Positions 7,910-16,924 of a stretch of DNA of 64,000 bases are shown piece after piece. The notes below the pieces were generated by a model. That model had not been told where the DNA came from and ran no database searches. It saw nothing but the letters and a program-made list of their open reading frames with translations. Numbering within the stretch: the first letter of the stretch is position 1; each line of letters opens with the position of its first letter. This stretch comes from Hungatella sp. UBA4396 (GTDB lineage: Bacteria > Bacillota > Clostridia > Lachnospirales > Lachnospiraceae), in contig DGRE01000070.1 in NCBI GenBank assembly GCA_002389905.1, positions 65,364 through 129,363 of the forward strand, written 5' to 3'. The position numbers and the translations under genes are program-made.

Positions 7910-9622
7910 CCTCAATTGTAAATCGAAACGCAACCTATTCGATTTGAAATCAAGTTAATAGTTACAAATATAGTATATATACCAGAAGGCTGCATTCTGG
8001 CTTACAAAAAATATTGGTGTTGCTTGATTGACAGAAGGCATTACCAGTCTTTTCCGTTTCATTAGAACTATCAAATCCTATATCCTTAAAGAGTTGGCGG
8101 CAGAATGGAGGATATAGAATGTCTAAATTCTTTACTTACGAAGACAGGCTCAGCCTGCAAAAATATCTTAAAGATGCTTTGCCTTTTAAGGAGATTGCAC
8201 GCCGCATGGATAAAAATCCAACCACTATCTCCAGAGAAGTGCGTAAATACAGCTCGTCTATTGCCACTGGCTATCCTGGGTTTCCCTTCAATGCCTGTAA
8301 AAACAGATTCGATTGCAGGAAGAAAAAAATTTGCGGAAAGGAGTGTACCCGTAAAGCAGATACCTACTGTAAACTCTGTCAGTCCTGCAATGCAAATTGT
8401 ACTGACTTTCTGGAAGAAATCTGCATGGCGAAATTTAAGGTTCCCTATGTTTGCAATGGTTGTGTAACGATTGGCAAATGCACGCTTCTGAAAAATATAT
8501 ATGATTCAGAGCATGCCCACCTCCATGCACATGAGAAGATTTCGGCTTCGAGGAGTGGGCTATGTGTCTCAGAAGAGGAAATCAGCAGATTGAATCAAAT
8601 CATTACACCGCTTGTGGAGCAGGGGCAATCGGTCAATCAAATCTATATCAATCATCAGGATGAACTGATGTGTAGTGAAAAAACAATCTATAACTACATT
8701 GACGCCTGTCTGTTTGACATCAGAAACATTGATCTGCCCCGGAAAGTAAGATTCCGAGAGCGATACAAAAAGCCGGAATTCAAGGTTGACAAAGGCTGCC
8801 GTATTGACCGTAATTACAAAAATTTCTGTGAGTTCCTTGAAAAGAACCCCGAGACCAACCTTGTGCAAATGGACTCTGTAATTGGGGAAAAAGGAGGCAA
8901 ATGCCTTCTAACCATTCACTTTGTCGAATGCAGCTTCATGCTGGCTTATTTGCGTGATGCGAATACTTCAAAATCAGTAACTGATATATTTAATTTACTA
9001 AATCATACACTTGGCCACGAGCGGTTTAAAAAGCTGTTTCCGGTGATTTTGACCGATAATGGAAGTGAATTTTCAAATCCCAAAGCAATAGAGTATGGGA
9101 CGGAGCAATTTATAGGTTTAAGAACCCGAGTGTATTATTGTGATGCCGGAAGTCCATATCAAAAAGGGGCAATTGAGGTAAATCATGAACTGATACGCCG
9201 AATCCTGCCAAAAGGAACCAGCTTTCAGAATCTCACACAGGATGATATCAATATCATGATGAATCATATAAATTCATACAAAAGAAAAAAGCTGAACAAT
9301 CGTAGTCCCTACGAAACCTTCAGCTTTTATCACGGAGAAGAGGTTTTACAGAAACTGGGATGTAAACCGGTAGCCGCCGGAGACATCATGCTAAAACCAG
9401 GACTTCTCAAAAAATAATAAATTTGCATGCCGCCAACGTCTAATCTGTCAAAGGAATTAGGGGTGGATTCTCCGATTACAAAAAAATCGAGAGGGAGTTG
9501 ACCTCCTTTTGGCATACCCATATTTATTATCATACGACAATAAAAGCAAAAAATCAAACTGCATTTCGTTTACAAACGTTGCATTTGACATGCAAATCTG
9601 GCATCTCGCCTTACATGTGACC
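7910..9622 (+). mobile_element. IS30-family insertion sequence
   Basis: About 1.7 kb bounded by the 14-bp direct repeats. The ends are imperfect inverted repeats: TCAATTGTAAATCGAAACGC at the left (from 7912) matches the reverse complement of the right end, TCACATGTAAGGCGAGATGC, at 14 of 20 positions. A second related copy, TTGTAAACGAAATGC, lies inside the right end. One complete transposase gene is inside. Alternative inner ends are possible, since TTGACAGA and GTTGGCGGCA also recur inverted at 8028/9444 and 8093/9428. Confidence 0.65.
8119..9417 (+). CDS. IS30-family transposase
   Basis: A full 432-residue transposase. The N-terminal helix-turn-helix FKEIARRMDKNPTTISREV (about residues 23-41) binds the terminal repeats. 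A Cys-rich segment follows (about residues 58-115, many CxxC-like pairs). The integrase core has catalytic D252 (VQMDSVIG), D313 (LTDNGSEF) and E353 (GAIEVNHELIRR). GGAGG lies 8 bases before the start. The frame has no disruption, so the element may still be mobile. Confidence 0.95.
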   Translation: MSKFFTYEDRLSLQKYLKDALPFKEIARRMDKNPTTISREVRKYSSSIATGYPGFPFNACKNRFDCRKKKICGKECTRKADTYCKLCQSCNANCTDFLEEICMAKFKVPYVCNGCVTIGKCTLLKNIYDSEHAHLHAHEKISASRSGLCVSEEEISRLNQIITPLVEQGQSVNQIYINHQDELMCSEKTIYNYIDACLFDIRNIDLPRKVRFRERYKKPEFKVDKGCRIDRNYKNFCEFLEKNPETNLVQMDSVIGEKGGKCLLTIHFVECSFMLAYLRDANTSKSVTDIFNLLNHTLGHERFKKLFPVILTDNGSEFSNPKAIEYGTEQFIGLRTRVYYCDAGSPYQKGAIEVNHELIRRILPKGTSFQNLTQDDINIMMNHINSYKRKKLNNRSPYETFSFYHGEEVLQKLGCKPVAAGDIMLKPGLLKK

Positions 9623-9636
9623 TCTACACGCGTCAT
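9623..9636. repeat. Right copy of 14-bp direct repeat
   Basis: Second TCTACACGCGTCAT; see the left copy. Joining the two copies would restore a continuous minus-strand sequence from the promoter at 9666-9694 into the DUF2975 fragment. Confidence 0.6.
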
Positions 9637-9665
9637 AAACAACCTCCATATAAGATTATATTGCT

Positions 9666-9694
9666 AATATAACATTAGATTTATCGTTTGTCAA
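9666..9694 (-). promoter_or_regulatory. Orphaned minus-strand promoter
   Basis: On the minus strand TTGACA and TATATT are 17 bp apart, followed by GGAGG and an ATG that now opens only a 61-codon frame running into the IS30 end. It was probably the promoter of the interrupted DUF2975 gene. The rest of the 9637-9971 interval has no credible gene. Confidence 0.6.
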
Positions 9695-9808
9695 TAAAAA
9701 AATATCGAAATATGGAAAGGCTTATTCTCCATGAATTACCATAAATTACCTTATGATAAATCCATTGTTAGACGAATCACTCCAAATCTTAACAGAGGAA
9801 AATGAATA

Positions 9809-9830
9809 ACCGCGCAGCAAGCTACGCGGT
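9809..9830. repeat. Short hairpin in a gene-free stretch
   Basis: ACCGCG and CGCGGT flank AGC-AA-GCT, giving a compact stem. Its role is unknown; it may be a terminator left by a lost element. Confidence 0.4.
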
Positions 9831-9932
9831 ATCTGGTAGGAAACGTACAATGACATAGGGTGATATTTCAAAAAATAGCGCAAGGCTTAAACAATTCTTA
9901 TTTTAAATTGTTCAGATAATTGGTGGAGATAA

Positions 9933-9971
9933 CACTCCGGAGAATATCATAGGAAAATGAACTCCGGAGTG
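9933..9971 (-). terminator. Inverted repeat behind the SPL-like gene
   Basis: CACTCCGGAG (9933-9942) pairs with CTCCGGAGTG (9962-9971), directly after the stop of the minus-strand gene. There is no clear T-run on the minus strand, so termination is inferred. Confidence 0.45.
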
Positions 9972-10973
9972 CTACGAAATATACAATATTGGCATAGTCT
10001 TTAACTGCCGTGACAGCCTTTCCCTCAAAAAGGACTCGATTTCCGCCCGTATATCATTTCGGTAACTATATTTACCGCGCCCCCGCCCGGTCATACTTTC
10101 CCGGTCGAGAAGCTGTATGGCATTTGGAAATGCATCCGTGTTAATAGCGTTTTGCACGAAACTGTATGTCATCAATATAATCTCTATGAACCCATTTTGT
10201 GTGACCTTAACACTCAGCTCATCTGCCAGTTGATCGATCAGCTCCCCGTACATGCGTTTCCATTCCGGAAGCAGAATCACAGGGGCAATCAGCAGCCCAA
10301 CCGGATATCCAGCTTCCGCCATGGCGTTAAGCGCACGGATTCTTGCCTGCAGCGGGGAGGTTCCCAGTTCTATCCGTTGTATTATTTCTTGCGGATTCAC
10401 GCTCATTCGAAATATGGTTTTCCCTTTGTGGTCAAGGTTAAGCAACGGGTCCACCGTATCAAATTTTGTTGGAAATGTCAGATTCCCCCGGCCTTCATGG
10501 GAAAAACGTTCAATTGTATAGGGCAGATTATCTGTTATTGTGTTTTCCAGCAGCAAATCACTGTTGCTGCCAATCTCAAAGGTTTGAGGCACCGGAGCCT
10601 GGGCATCCTTTTTAAGCACTTTATCCAGCATTTGCTCACGGTTGACAAACAAACGCAAATAGGCGCATTTGTTGTAATTACAGACCAAATAGCAGTATAG
10701 ACACATGGCTTTGCAGCCTGAGGACGTATATGGCACCAGCCAGTCAGAAACCTTATGATTGGGGACATACCGATGAGTTTTTCTAATTCCGACGATTAAA
10801 TGATTTTTTAGTCTTGGGAAGTCCTGGTTGGGTGCCGCTGTCATTTCCGGTATACGGTTATGATTTTCTATCTGTATCCAAGGCAGGTCCGCATATTTGT
10901 TCTGCAACAACAGTCCCAGCTGATAATCAAGCGCGCCTGGCTCATAATAAACCGCATCAAAGTTCATATTCAT
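9972..10973 (-). CDS. splB: Spore photoproduct lyase family radical SAM protein
   Basis: A 333-residue protein similar to SplB, the enzyme that reverses spore photoproduct in UV-damaged DNA of germinating spores. The radical SAM cluster motif C87-x3-C91-x2-C94 lies in SSGCKAMCLYCYL, followed by YLRLFVN, FPTKFDTVDPLL and a C-terminal segment typical of the family. GGAGGTG precedes ATG 10973. One oddity: the cysteine that donates a hydrogen atom in known lyases (context FExxCTSD) aligns here with Ser136 (FEIGSNSD), so activity may differ. It stands alone on the minus strand. Confidence 0.8.
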   Translation of the reverse strand: MNMNFDAVYYEPGALDYQLGLLLQNKYADLPWIQIENHNRIPEMTAAPNQDFPRLKNHLIVGIRKTHRYVPNHKVSDWLVPYTSSGCKAMCLYCYLVCNYNKCAYLRLFVNREQMLDKVLKKDAQAPVPQTFEIGSNSDLLLENTITDNLPYTIERFSHEGRGNLTFPTKFDTVDPLLNLDHKGKTIFRMSVNPQEIIQRIELGTSPLQARIRALNAMAEAGYPVGLLIAPVILLPEWKRMYGELIDQLADELSVKVTQNGFIEIILMTYSFVQNAINTDAFPNAIQLLDRESMTGRGRGKYSYRNDIRAEIESFLRERLSRQLKTMPILYIS

Positions 10974-11132
10974 GTGAACACCTCCGATGAGGATAGTTTA
11001 CCGAAATTTGCGGAAATTATTTCTGGAGGAAGAGTTCAATGTAACAATTTAAAAAAATAAGTTGAAATACATTTTAAAGCATTATATGATGAATTCAGAC
11101 ATCGATGTACTCTATTAAAAAGAAGGTAAGTT

Positions 11133-11588
11133 ATGAATATCAGTATTGAAATGATTTTATCATATAAAATCGCTTATATACGAAGAACAGGTCCTTACGG
11201 TTCGGAGAATGTACAGATAATGGAACAATTAAAAGACTGGGCCAAAGAAAAGAAGTTATTTAATGAAAGTTCAATTATATTAGGAATAGCCCAAGATAAT
11301 CCTCAATTCACAGAGCCTGAAAATTGCCGCTATGACACATGTTTCGTTGTGCCGGAGGAGTTTAGTGCTGACGATGAGTATATTAATTTTGGAAAAATTT
11401 TGGGTGGAAAATATTGCGTATTTAAAATAAGCCATACTGCAGAGGCTATGCAAAAAGCATGGCTGGAGATATTTCCGGAGTTAGCAAAAAGAAATTATGA
11501 ATTTGATGACAAAAGACCTATTATGGAACGCTATGCAGCACAAATGATAAATAAACACTATTGTGAAATTTGTGTACCAATATTATAA
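11133..11588 (+). CDS. GyrI-like effector-binding domain protein
   Basis: A 151-residue stand-alone version of the GyrI-like/AraC effector-binding domain (SOUL-like fold): IAYIRRTGPYG at the start, GIAQDNPQFTEPENCRYDTCFVV in the middle and GGKYCVFKISH near the end are family hallmarks. Such domains bind hydrophobic small molecules and sometimes hydrolyse them. There is no DNA-binding region. It is followed by GNAT and ClbS-like genes, a set that suggests xenobiotic or antibiotic tolerance. Confidence 0.8.
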   Translation: MNISIEMILSYKIAYIRRTGPYGSENVQIMEQLKDWAKEKKLFNESSIILGIAQDNPQFTEPENCRYDTCFVVPEEFSADDEYINFGKILGGKYCVFKISHTAEAMQKAWLEIFPELAKRNYEFDDKRPIMERYAAQMINKHYCEICVPIL

Positions 11589-11659
11589 AATAATATGAAG
11601 CCATATTCCAATTTCCCGGGAAACCTTGGAATACATGCATTTATAAAACAGGGGTAAAT

Positions 11660-12082
11660 ATGATTAGAAAGTTTGAAATTGATAAATTGGAAACAGTCAT
11701 GAAAATATGGCTCGAAGCGAACGTTTCGGCTCATGATTTTATTAGCCAGAATTACTGGCAGGAGAATTATAAGCTGGTTGAAAAGATGTTACCTGAGGCA
11801 ACCATATTTGTTTATGAAAAAGGCAATGCAATTCTGGGGTTTATTGGATTAACAGAAAATTATATTGCCGGACTATTTGTTGATACAAATAGTCAATCCA
11901 AAGGTATGGGGAAAGCTTTGCTTGATCATGTCAAAGAAAGCTGCTCCCAATTATCACTGCAGGTTTACAAAAGGAATTCTCGAGCGGTTGGATTCTATCT
12001 AAGAGAAGGCTTTGTTATATTAAATGAACAAATGGATGAAAATACCGGAGAAACAGAGCTTGTAATGAGTTGGACAAAATAA
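11660..12082 (+). CDS. GNAT family N-acetyltransferase
   Basis: A 140-residue acetyltransferase. The acetyl-CoA pyrophosphate loop is VDTNSQSKGMGKALLDHV (about residues 75-92), and VYKRNSRAVGFYLREGFVI is the C-terminal GNAT strand-helix. The N-terminus IRKFEIDKLETVMKIWLEAN resembles YjaB/YiaC-type enzymes. The substrate is not evident. A moderate ribosome-binding site (AGGGGTAA) precedes ATG 11660. Confidence 0.85.
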   Translation: MIRKFEIDKLETVMKIWLEANVSAHDFISQNYWQENYKLVEKMLPEATIFVYEKGNAILGFIGLTENYIAGLFVDTNSQSKGMGKALLDHVKESCSQLSLQVYKRNSRAVGFYLREGFVILNEQMDENTGETELVMSWTK

Positions 12083-12116
12083 ATATAGATAAATCCGAAT
12101 TTAAAGGTGGTGCAAT

Positions 12117-12629
12117 ATGCAGGAATACAAAAATAAACAAGAATTGATTGATGAAATATCAAAGCGGGCGAAGCTGTTCATTGATGAATTTTCCTCTGTT
12201 ACAGAAACAGATAAAGACAAATTGGTTGATGATGTTGATAGAACCCCTGCACAGATGATAGCTTATCAATTAGGATGGCTTAATCTCATTCTTGATTGGG
12301 AAAAACAAGAACAGCAAGGGACTGAGGTGGTAACTCCTCATGTTGACTATAAGTGGAATAATCTTGGTGGATTATATAATGGTTTCTATAAACAATATGA
12401 GAATTACAGCTTGCAGGAATTAAGAAGTATATTTGAAAAAAAGGTACAGCAAATCATCAGCCTGATAGAAAGCTACACAGATACCGAGCTTTTTCAGTCT
12501 GGTGGCAGAAAATGGGCTTCCTCAACACCTGCTAACTGGCCAATCTGGAAATGGATTCACATAAACACTGTTGCACCATTTAAGACATTTAGAAGTAAAA
12601 TTAGAAAATGGAAAAAGCAGAACGGGTAA
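12117..12629 (+). CDS. ClbS/DfsB family four-helix bundle protein
   Basis: The 170-residue protein has the ClbS/DfsB (DUF1706) pattern: KNKQELIDEISK, then RTPAQMIAYQLGWLNLILDWE, then WNNLGGLYNGFYKQY and a closing WPIWKWIHINTVAPFKTFR segment. ClbS is a colibactin self-resistance enzyme; other members are DinB-like proteins of unknown substrate. No colibactin-like cluster is visible, so only the family is claimed. GGTGGTGC precedes the start. Confidence 0.85.
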   Translation: MQEYKNKQELIDEISKRAKLFIDEFSSVTETDKDKLVDDVDRTPAQMIAYQLGWLNLILDWEKQEQQGTEVVTPHVDYKWNNLGGLYNGFYKQYENYSLQELRSIFEKKVQQIISLIESYTDTELFQSGGRKWASSTPANWPIWKWIHINTVAPFKTFRSKIRKWKKQNG

Positions 12630-12688
12630 ATAGGAATTTATTAGGAGATTTTTAACTGCGGATTATTTATATAATCCTTTCAGCGTAA

Positions 12689-12886
12689 CAAATTGAAATT
12701 GGGGTAAAAGATGAATGGGAGCCATTTGAAATAACAGCAAATGAATATTTAGAAATTGTAGAACAACTTTTAAATATCTCCATGATTTAACCATACAGAA
12801 AAGAGTAATATCCAATTTATTGGTGAGATTATAAATGAAGAAGAACATCATAAAATCCAATTAGAAGTACAGATTATTTATATAGT
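12689..12886 (+). pseudogene. Frameshifted remnant of an unknown gene
   Basis: The interval 12630-12935 lacks an intact gene but reads as protein in two successive frames. Bases 12689-12790 encode a 33-residue piece containing DEWEPFEITANEYLEIVEQLL; after its TAA, the next frame continues with KSNIQFIGEIINEEEHHKIQ and on to LEVQII. Neither has a start signal. The pieces look like one decayed gene with a frame change, but the family is not recognised. Confidence 0.35.
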
Positions 12887-12935
12887 GGGAATTTCAATAA
12901 CTTATTGTTCATATCAACAAGGCAGGAGAAGGCTA

Positions 12936-14603
12936 ATGAAATTAAAACAAAGAAGATTGTTCACTTTTTTCCTATTGTTCACAGTACTGTTCATCCTGGG
13001 TGCAGTTCCAGTATTTGCAGAAGAGGATGGGATACCGTCCATTAAGCTGGAGGTCATTCTTCAGAGTGACGGCTCTGCGGTCATAACGGAGATCTGGGAT
13101 GTGCGCGGTGTATCCAGCGGTACGGAATATTATAAGGCTCTGAATAACATGGATGGGATGAGCGTCCATTCCCTGACTGTATGGGACGAGTCGGGAACGC
13201 AATACAAAACGCTGGGTTTCTGGAACACAAAGCTCTCCAGAGAGGAAAAGTCCGGTACTTGCGGCATCCTGAAAACCTCCGATGGATATGAACTCTGTTG
13301 GGGCATTGGCAGCTATGGCAACCATCAATATACCCTCCAGTATACCGTAGATGGATTGGTAAAGGATTATGGTGACTATGCAGGATTCTATCATCAGTTT
13401 ATATCGGAACTTTCAAGTGCTCCGGAATCAGTTTATATTAAAATCCGGATGGCGGATACAGGTCTGACGGAAAACAACGCCCGGATATGGGCATATGGCT
13501 TTACAGGAGAAGTCGAGATTGGAAGCGACGACAGCCTTAATGTTTTTTCTTCTGAAGCTTTGGATGGCGGAGACTATGTAAATGTACTCTGCCGCTTTGA
13601 CAGAAGCTTGTTCCCACTGGCCCCCGCGGCCGACATGTCTTTTGAAAAGTTGCAGAAATCCGCAGAAAATACAAACTCTAATACGGCTTTGTATATCGTC
13701 CTTGCTGTTATAGGGACGGTTATTGCCGCGACTATTCTTTTAATCACTTTCTATTCTTCACAATATAAACTGGCAGACGGCACAGTCGTGCGGCTTCCAA
13801 GACAGAAACAAATAGATTTGAATTGGTCGGTTCCTTTTGGCAGCAGTATTCCTGCTGTATATTCCGCAATGCTGCTGCTGCGCAAAGGCATTTCCAGTGA
13901 AACACTTATGAGCGCGTATCTTATCCGCTGGCAGAAGGCGGGGTATATCCGCATAGAAAAGCGGGAAAACCAGCGAACTAAAAAAAGGACTCAAGAAGAA
14001 GTTATCGTATTTAGCCCGGATAAAATACTGGACCCAGGGGTGGAGCGGGAGTTGTATGAAATTTTAACCGACAACACTGACCGTGACGGCATTCTTTGGA
14101 CCTCTGACATCGGAAAGCGGGCGAAAGAGCTTTATGAGAAGATCACTGCATGGGCGTCAGAAGTAAAAAGTGAAGGGGATCAAGCATTAATCCTGTCAGG
14201 TGCGGCGGCAACGGATATAAAGGGCACTGTCCGGTTTACTGTATCGGGTTTTGAGCAGGCTGTCAAACTGCTGGGGTTCCGGAAATACCTGATAGAACTG
14301 CGCAGGCAAAGTGAAGATAGGTCAGTTCATGGAGAACTTTGGGGTGATTATCTTGTGTTTGCTATCTTGTTTGGCATCGGAGAGCATGTCCTCGAAAGCA
14401 TGAAAGCTCTTGACCCTGCATATTTTGATACCTTTGCAGGAATGTACGGCTACAACGCCTATACCATGATATACCTTATGAATATGACGAATCACATTTC
14501 CAGCTCTGCGTCGCCAACCAATAACACGGCTGGGATGGGCGGAGGAGTAAGTTCGGTCGGCGGCGGAGGTTTCTCCGGAGGAGGCGGAGGAGGCAGCCGG
14601 TAA
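12936..14603 (+). CDS. DUF2207 domain membrane protein
   Basis: A 555-residue protein with a signal peptide ending near VFAEE, an extracellular DUF2207 beta domain (about residues 30-240; includes an immunoglobulin-like strand pattern and GFTGEVEIG), one transmembrane helix (about 250-275), a cytoplasmic part with a winged-helix-like MSAYLIRWQKAGYIRIEKRE segment, and a Gly/Ser-rich tail GGGGFSGGGGGGSR. This architecture is typical of the family, whose role is unknown. ATG 12936 is chosen for the AGGAGAAGG site; 17 upstream codons are dismissed. Confidence 0.85.
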   Translation: MKLKQRRLFTFFLLFTVLFILGAVPVFAEEDGIPSIKLEVILQSDGSAVITEIWDVRGVSSGTEYYKALNNMDGMSVHSLTVWDESGTQYKTLGFWNTKLSREEKSGTCGILKTSDGYELCWGIGSYGNHQYTLQYTVDGLVKDYGDYAGFYHQFISELSSAPESVYIKIRMADTGLTENNARIWAYGFTGEVEIGSDDSLNVFSSEALDGGDYVNVLCRFDRSLFPLAPAADMSFEKLQKSAENTNSNTALYIVLAVIGTVIAATILLITFYSSQYKLADGTVVRLPRQKQIDLNWSVPFGSSIPAVYSAMLLLRKGISSETLMSAYLIRWQKAGYIRIEKRENQRTKKRTQEEVIVFSPDKILDPGVERELYEILTDNTDRDGILWTSDIGKRAKELYEKITAWASEVKSEGDQALILSGAAATDIKGTVRFTVSGFEQAVKLLGFRKYLIELRRQSEDRSVHGELWGDYLVFAILFGIGEHVLESMKALDPAYFDTFAGMYGYNAYTMIYLMNMTNHISSSASPTNNTAGMGGGVSSVGGGGFSGGGGGGSR

Positions 14604-14740
14604 TGGTGGCGGCTTTCACTGTAAGCACAGTGCTGCACCTTCAATGGGATTGATAAGGAATAAGATCTCTTATGGCATGTTCCATTATGAGATAATAAGA
14701 AGTTAAATCGGAATTTGTCATGGGAAAGAAAGGCCGAAAA

Positions 14741-15013
14741 ATGGATAAGCCAAAGAATGAAAAGGAAAGAAAAGAATTAAATAAAAAGCTTTTAAAGAAT
14801 ACCTTTAAAAGCGAAGTTAAAAATAGAAAAAAAGTAAAAATTATTGAATATATAATTGATTTTTTTGGTATTTTCATTGCATTTTATTTAGCAGATCTGA
14901 TAGTAGAAATACTGTCAATTAAATTCTGGTTCATGGATATGGTTATAAATGCTGTGCTTATATTTGTAATACTTTCCATTATTTCAATATTTGTAAAAAA
15001 GATATGGAAGTAA
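14741..15013 (+). CDS. Small hypothetical membrane protein
   Basis: About 90 residues: a strongly basic first half (many KxxK and KER repeats) and two hydrophobic helices (about residues 36-58 and 63-83). AAAGG lies nine bases before ATG 14741; ATG 14720 has no ribosome-binding site. AT-rich like its neighbours. The family is not recognised. Confidence 0.5.
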   Translation: MDKPKNEKERKELNKKLLKNTFKSEVKNRKKVKIIEYIIDFFGIFIAFYLADLIVEILSIKFWFMDMVINAVLIFVILSIISIFVKKIWK

Positions 15014-15040
15014 ACAGGAATTTGCAAGGAAAGTTTAACC

Positions 15041-15157
15041 ATGATTGATGAAAAATATGATATGGAACGCCTTTGGAATAATGGCGGTAAAGCATGGACG
15101 TATGAATATAAATACCGCAGAGGTGGTAAGACGCTCTGTGCGTTATATGTAAAATAA
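15041..15157 (+). pseudogene. DUF3788-like stub
   Basis: A 38-codon frame starting at ATG with AAGGAAAG upstream. Its residues WNNGGKAWTYEYKYRRGGKT and LCALYVK resemble the central motif of DUF3788 proteins (GWxxKYRxxGKTLCxLYPE), where another 70-90 residues normally follow. Here TAA ends it, and no continuation is seen in any frame. Confidence 0.4.
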
Positions 15158-15183
15158 CAAATTTTAATTTAGTGGGGATAAGT

Positions 15184-15654
15184 ATGGGACATTTCGGTTT
15201 TTCTTATATAGGGCTGGTTTTCTTGCTGATGCTGATAGTCCCTAACCTTATGTGGACAAAACATCAGCCTAAAGGGTATGATTCCCGGAACGAAAGTAAG
15301 GCCCTGGCGGCTTTTGAACGCATTGGACAGATTCTTGTTACCTGCACTGCGCTTATTTTTTCAGACTTCAATCTTCGCCCGTGGTCAACATGGACGCTGT
15401 CGCTGATTGCCGCAGTACTTCTGATGCTCTTGTATGAAGCATGGTGGATTAGATATTTTAAAAGCAAAAGGACCTTATGGGACTTTTACAGCAGCATTTG
15501 GGGTGTTCCGGTAGCCGGCGCAACATTACCTGTCGCCGCATTTTTTCTGCTCGGTGTGTATGGGAAAGTAATTTGGCTTTTGATTTCTGTCGTGATTTTG
15601 GGAATCGGACACATTGGAATCCACTTACAGCACCGAAAGAACATAAAACACTGA
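15184..15654 (+). CDS. Hypothetical four-helix membrane protein
   Basis: A 156-residue protein with hydrophobic segments at about residues 3-22, 43-60, 66-85, 104-125 and 128-148 and a polar loop MWTKHQPKGYDS after the first. The GGGGATA site supports ATG 15184. The pattern occurs in clostridial hypothetical membrane proteins, but I do not know its function. Confidence 0.6.
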   Translation: MGHFGFSYIGLVFLLMLIVPNLMWTKHQPKGYDSRNESKALAAFERIGQILVTCTALIFSDFNLRPWSTWTLSLIAAVLLMLLYEAWWIRYFKSKRTLWDFYSSIWGVPVAGATLPVAAFFLLGVYGKVIWLLISVVILGIGHIGIHLQHRKNIKH

Positions 15655-15864
15655 AATTCAATTGGGCATATAAATATGAAACGGGAAAAATGCGGGTTGA
15701 TGATAAAAATTATCGTTAACCTCATGGACAAACCAACTCTTTATTGATAAACTAAAACTGTTAGAGGAATCTAACCGATAGATCAACCAAGAAACCCAGC
15801 AAAAAAATACAACCCTCCCTATTGCCTTCGGGCAGTAATCCTCAGGGCTGATAGAAATATAAGA

Positions 15865-15917
15865 AGAGGTTTTGCAGAGGAGATTAGCACCCATCGCCTC
15901 TGGCAAAACCTCTTTCT
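15865..15917. terminator. Terminator hairpin in the 15655-15985 gap
   Basis: AGAGGTTTTGC (15865-15875) pairs with GCAAAACCTCT (15903-15913) followed by TTCTATT; an inner AGAGG/CCTCT pair extends it. A UUCG-capped mini hairpin TGCC-TTCG-GGCA lies upstream at about 15827. The rest of the gap shows no gene. This is the border between the accessory region and the nik operon. Confidence 0.6.
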
Positions 15918-15985
15918 ATTACTTATAGCCTCCCACCATCCAAAACCAGGATGCCGCCAAGGATTCAGAAAGGAACAAAAAATAA

Positions 15986-16897
15986 ATGGAAATCAAGCAA
16001 TTAGAATATTTCGTTGCAACTGCCGACCACGGCAGTTTAAACCGGGCAGCCGAGAGACTATACACCTCTCAGCCCAATGTAAGCAAGGTGATCGCCGCCC
16101 TCGAAAAGGAAATAGGCGTGCAGTTATTCAAACGAAACAACCGGGGAATTGAGCTTACGGAGCACGGAAAAATGCTGTATGGCCATGCATCCTCAATTTT
16201 AAAAAGCTCTGATATTATACTTTCCATGGCGCAGAAGCAGACACGCCGAAGCTTCAGTGTATCCGGTTATCAAAGCAGCCTCATTGCAAGATTTATGGCG
16301 GAGATATATGAAGGCAAGAAAAACGAACTGAAACTGGAATACAGGGAAGGGGTGGTAGAGGAAATCACAGACAATGTAGCAGATCACATATCTGAAATCG
16401 GCATCGTCTACATTGCCAAAGATCAAATCTGCTGCTTCCGCCACATCATCGGCCATAAAAAGCTGGAATTCCATCCTCTTTTCCAGCGGGGAATCTGTAT
16501 TTACATAGGAAGCAAACATCCTTTCTACAACAGGGACAGCATTGACTTTTCCGAATTAACCGACCTTAAATTCATGCAGGGAAAGGAAGACTTTTTTGCC
16601 ATAGAGCATCATATTGAAAAGATCAGCGGAGGTACCGCCCACATAGAACATTTAAATGCGCCCTTTTACACCAACAGCGACTACATGATCCACAATCTGC
16701 TTAAACATACGGACGTATGCTGCATGGGAATTGATCTGGTATCAAGAGACTATGAAAACCAGGGAATAAAAGCGCTAAAAGTAAACAACTGTCAGCATTT
16801 TCTCACACTTGGATATGTAAACCGCAAAAAGGATGAGCTGTCTGAAGAGAGTAAAATGCTGATCGAAAAAATGGTTAGCTATAACGAATCGCTATAA
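15986..16897 (+). CDS. LysR-family transcriptional regulator
   Basis: A 303-residue LysR protein. Residues 1-60 form the winged HTH (KQLEYFVATADHGSLNRAAERLYTSQPNVSKVIAALEKEIG in part), and residues about 90-295 the ligand-binding domain. It lies 83 bases upstream of, and in the same direction as, the nik-like importer operon, unlike the divergent layout common for LysR genes. It is the probable regulator of that operon; the ligand is not known. Confidence 0.9.
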   Translation: MEIKQLEYFVATADHGSLNRAAERLYTSQPNVSKVIAALEKEIGVQLFKRNNRGIELTEHGKMLYGHASSILKSSDIILSMAQKQTRRSFSVSGYQSSLIARFMAEIYEGKKNELKLEYREGVVEEITDNVADHISEIGIVYIAKDQICCFRHIIGHKKLEFHPLFQRGICIYIGSKHPFYNRDSIDFSELTDLKFMQGKEDFFAIEHHIEKISGGTAHIEHLNAPFYTNSDYMIHNLLKHTDVCCMGIDLVSRDYENQGIKALKVNNCQHFLTLGYVNRKKDELSEESKMLIEKMVSYNESL

Positions 16898-16924
16898 CAG
16901 CCCTCTTCCGATTTGATATTAGTA

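Noticed and set aside
9457..9642. 61-codon minus-strand ORF with a good promoter and GGAGG site
   Set aside because: Its start signals belong to the gene interrupted by IS30; the coding part lies in the IS terminal region and has no protein-like pattern.
15658..15719. Short plus-strand frame FNWAYKYETGKMRVDDKNYR as a gene
   Set aside because: Twenty-odd codons without a start signal and no recognised family; it may be debris but cannot be supported.
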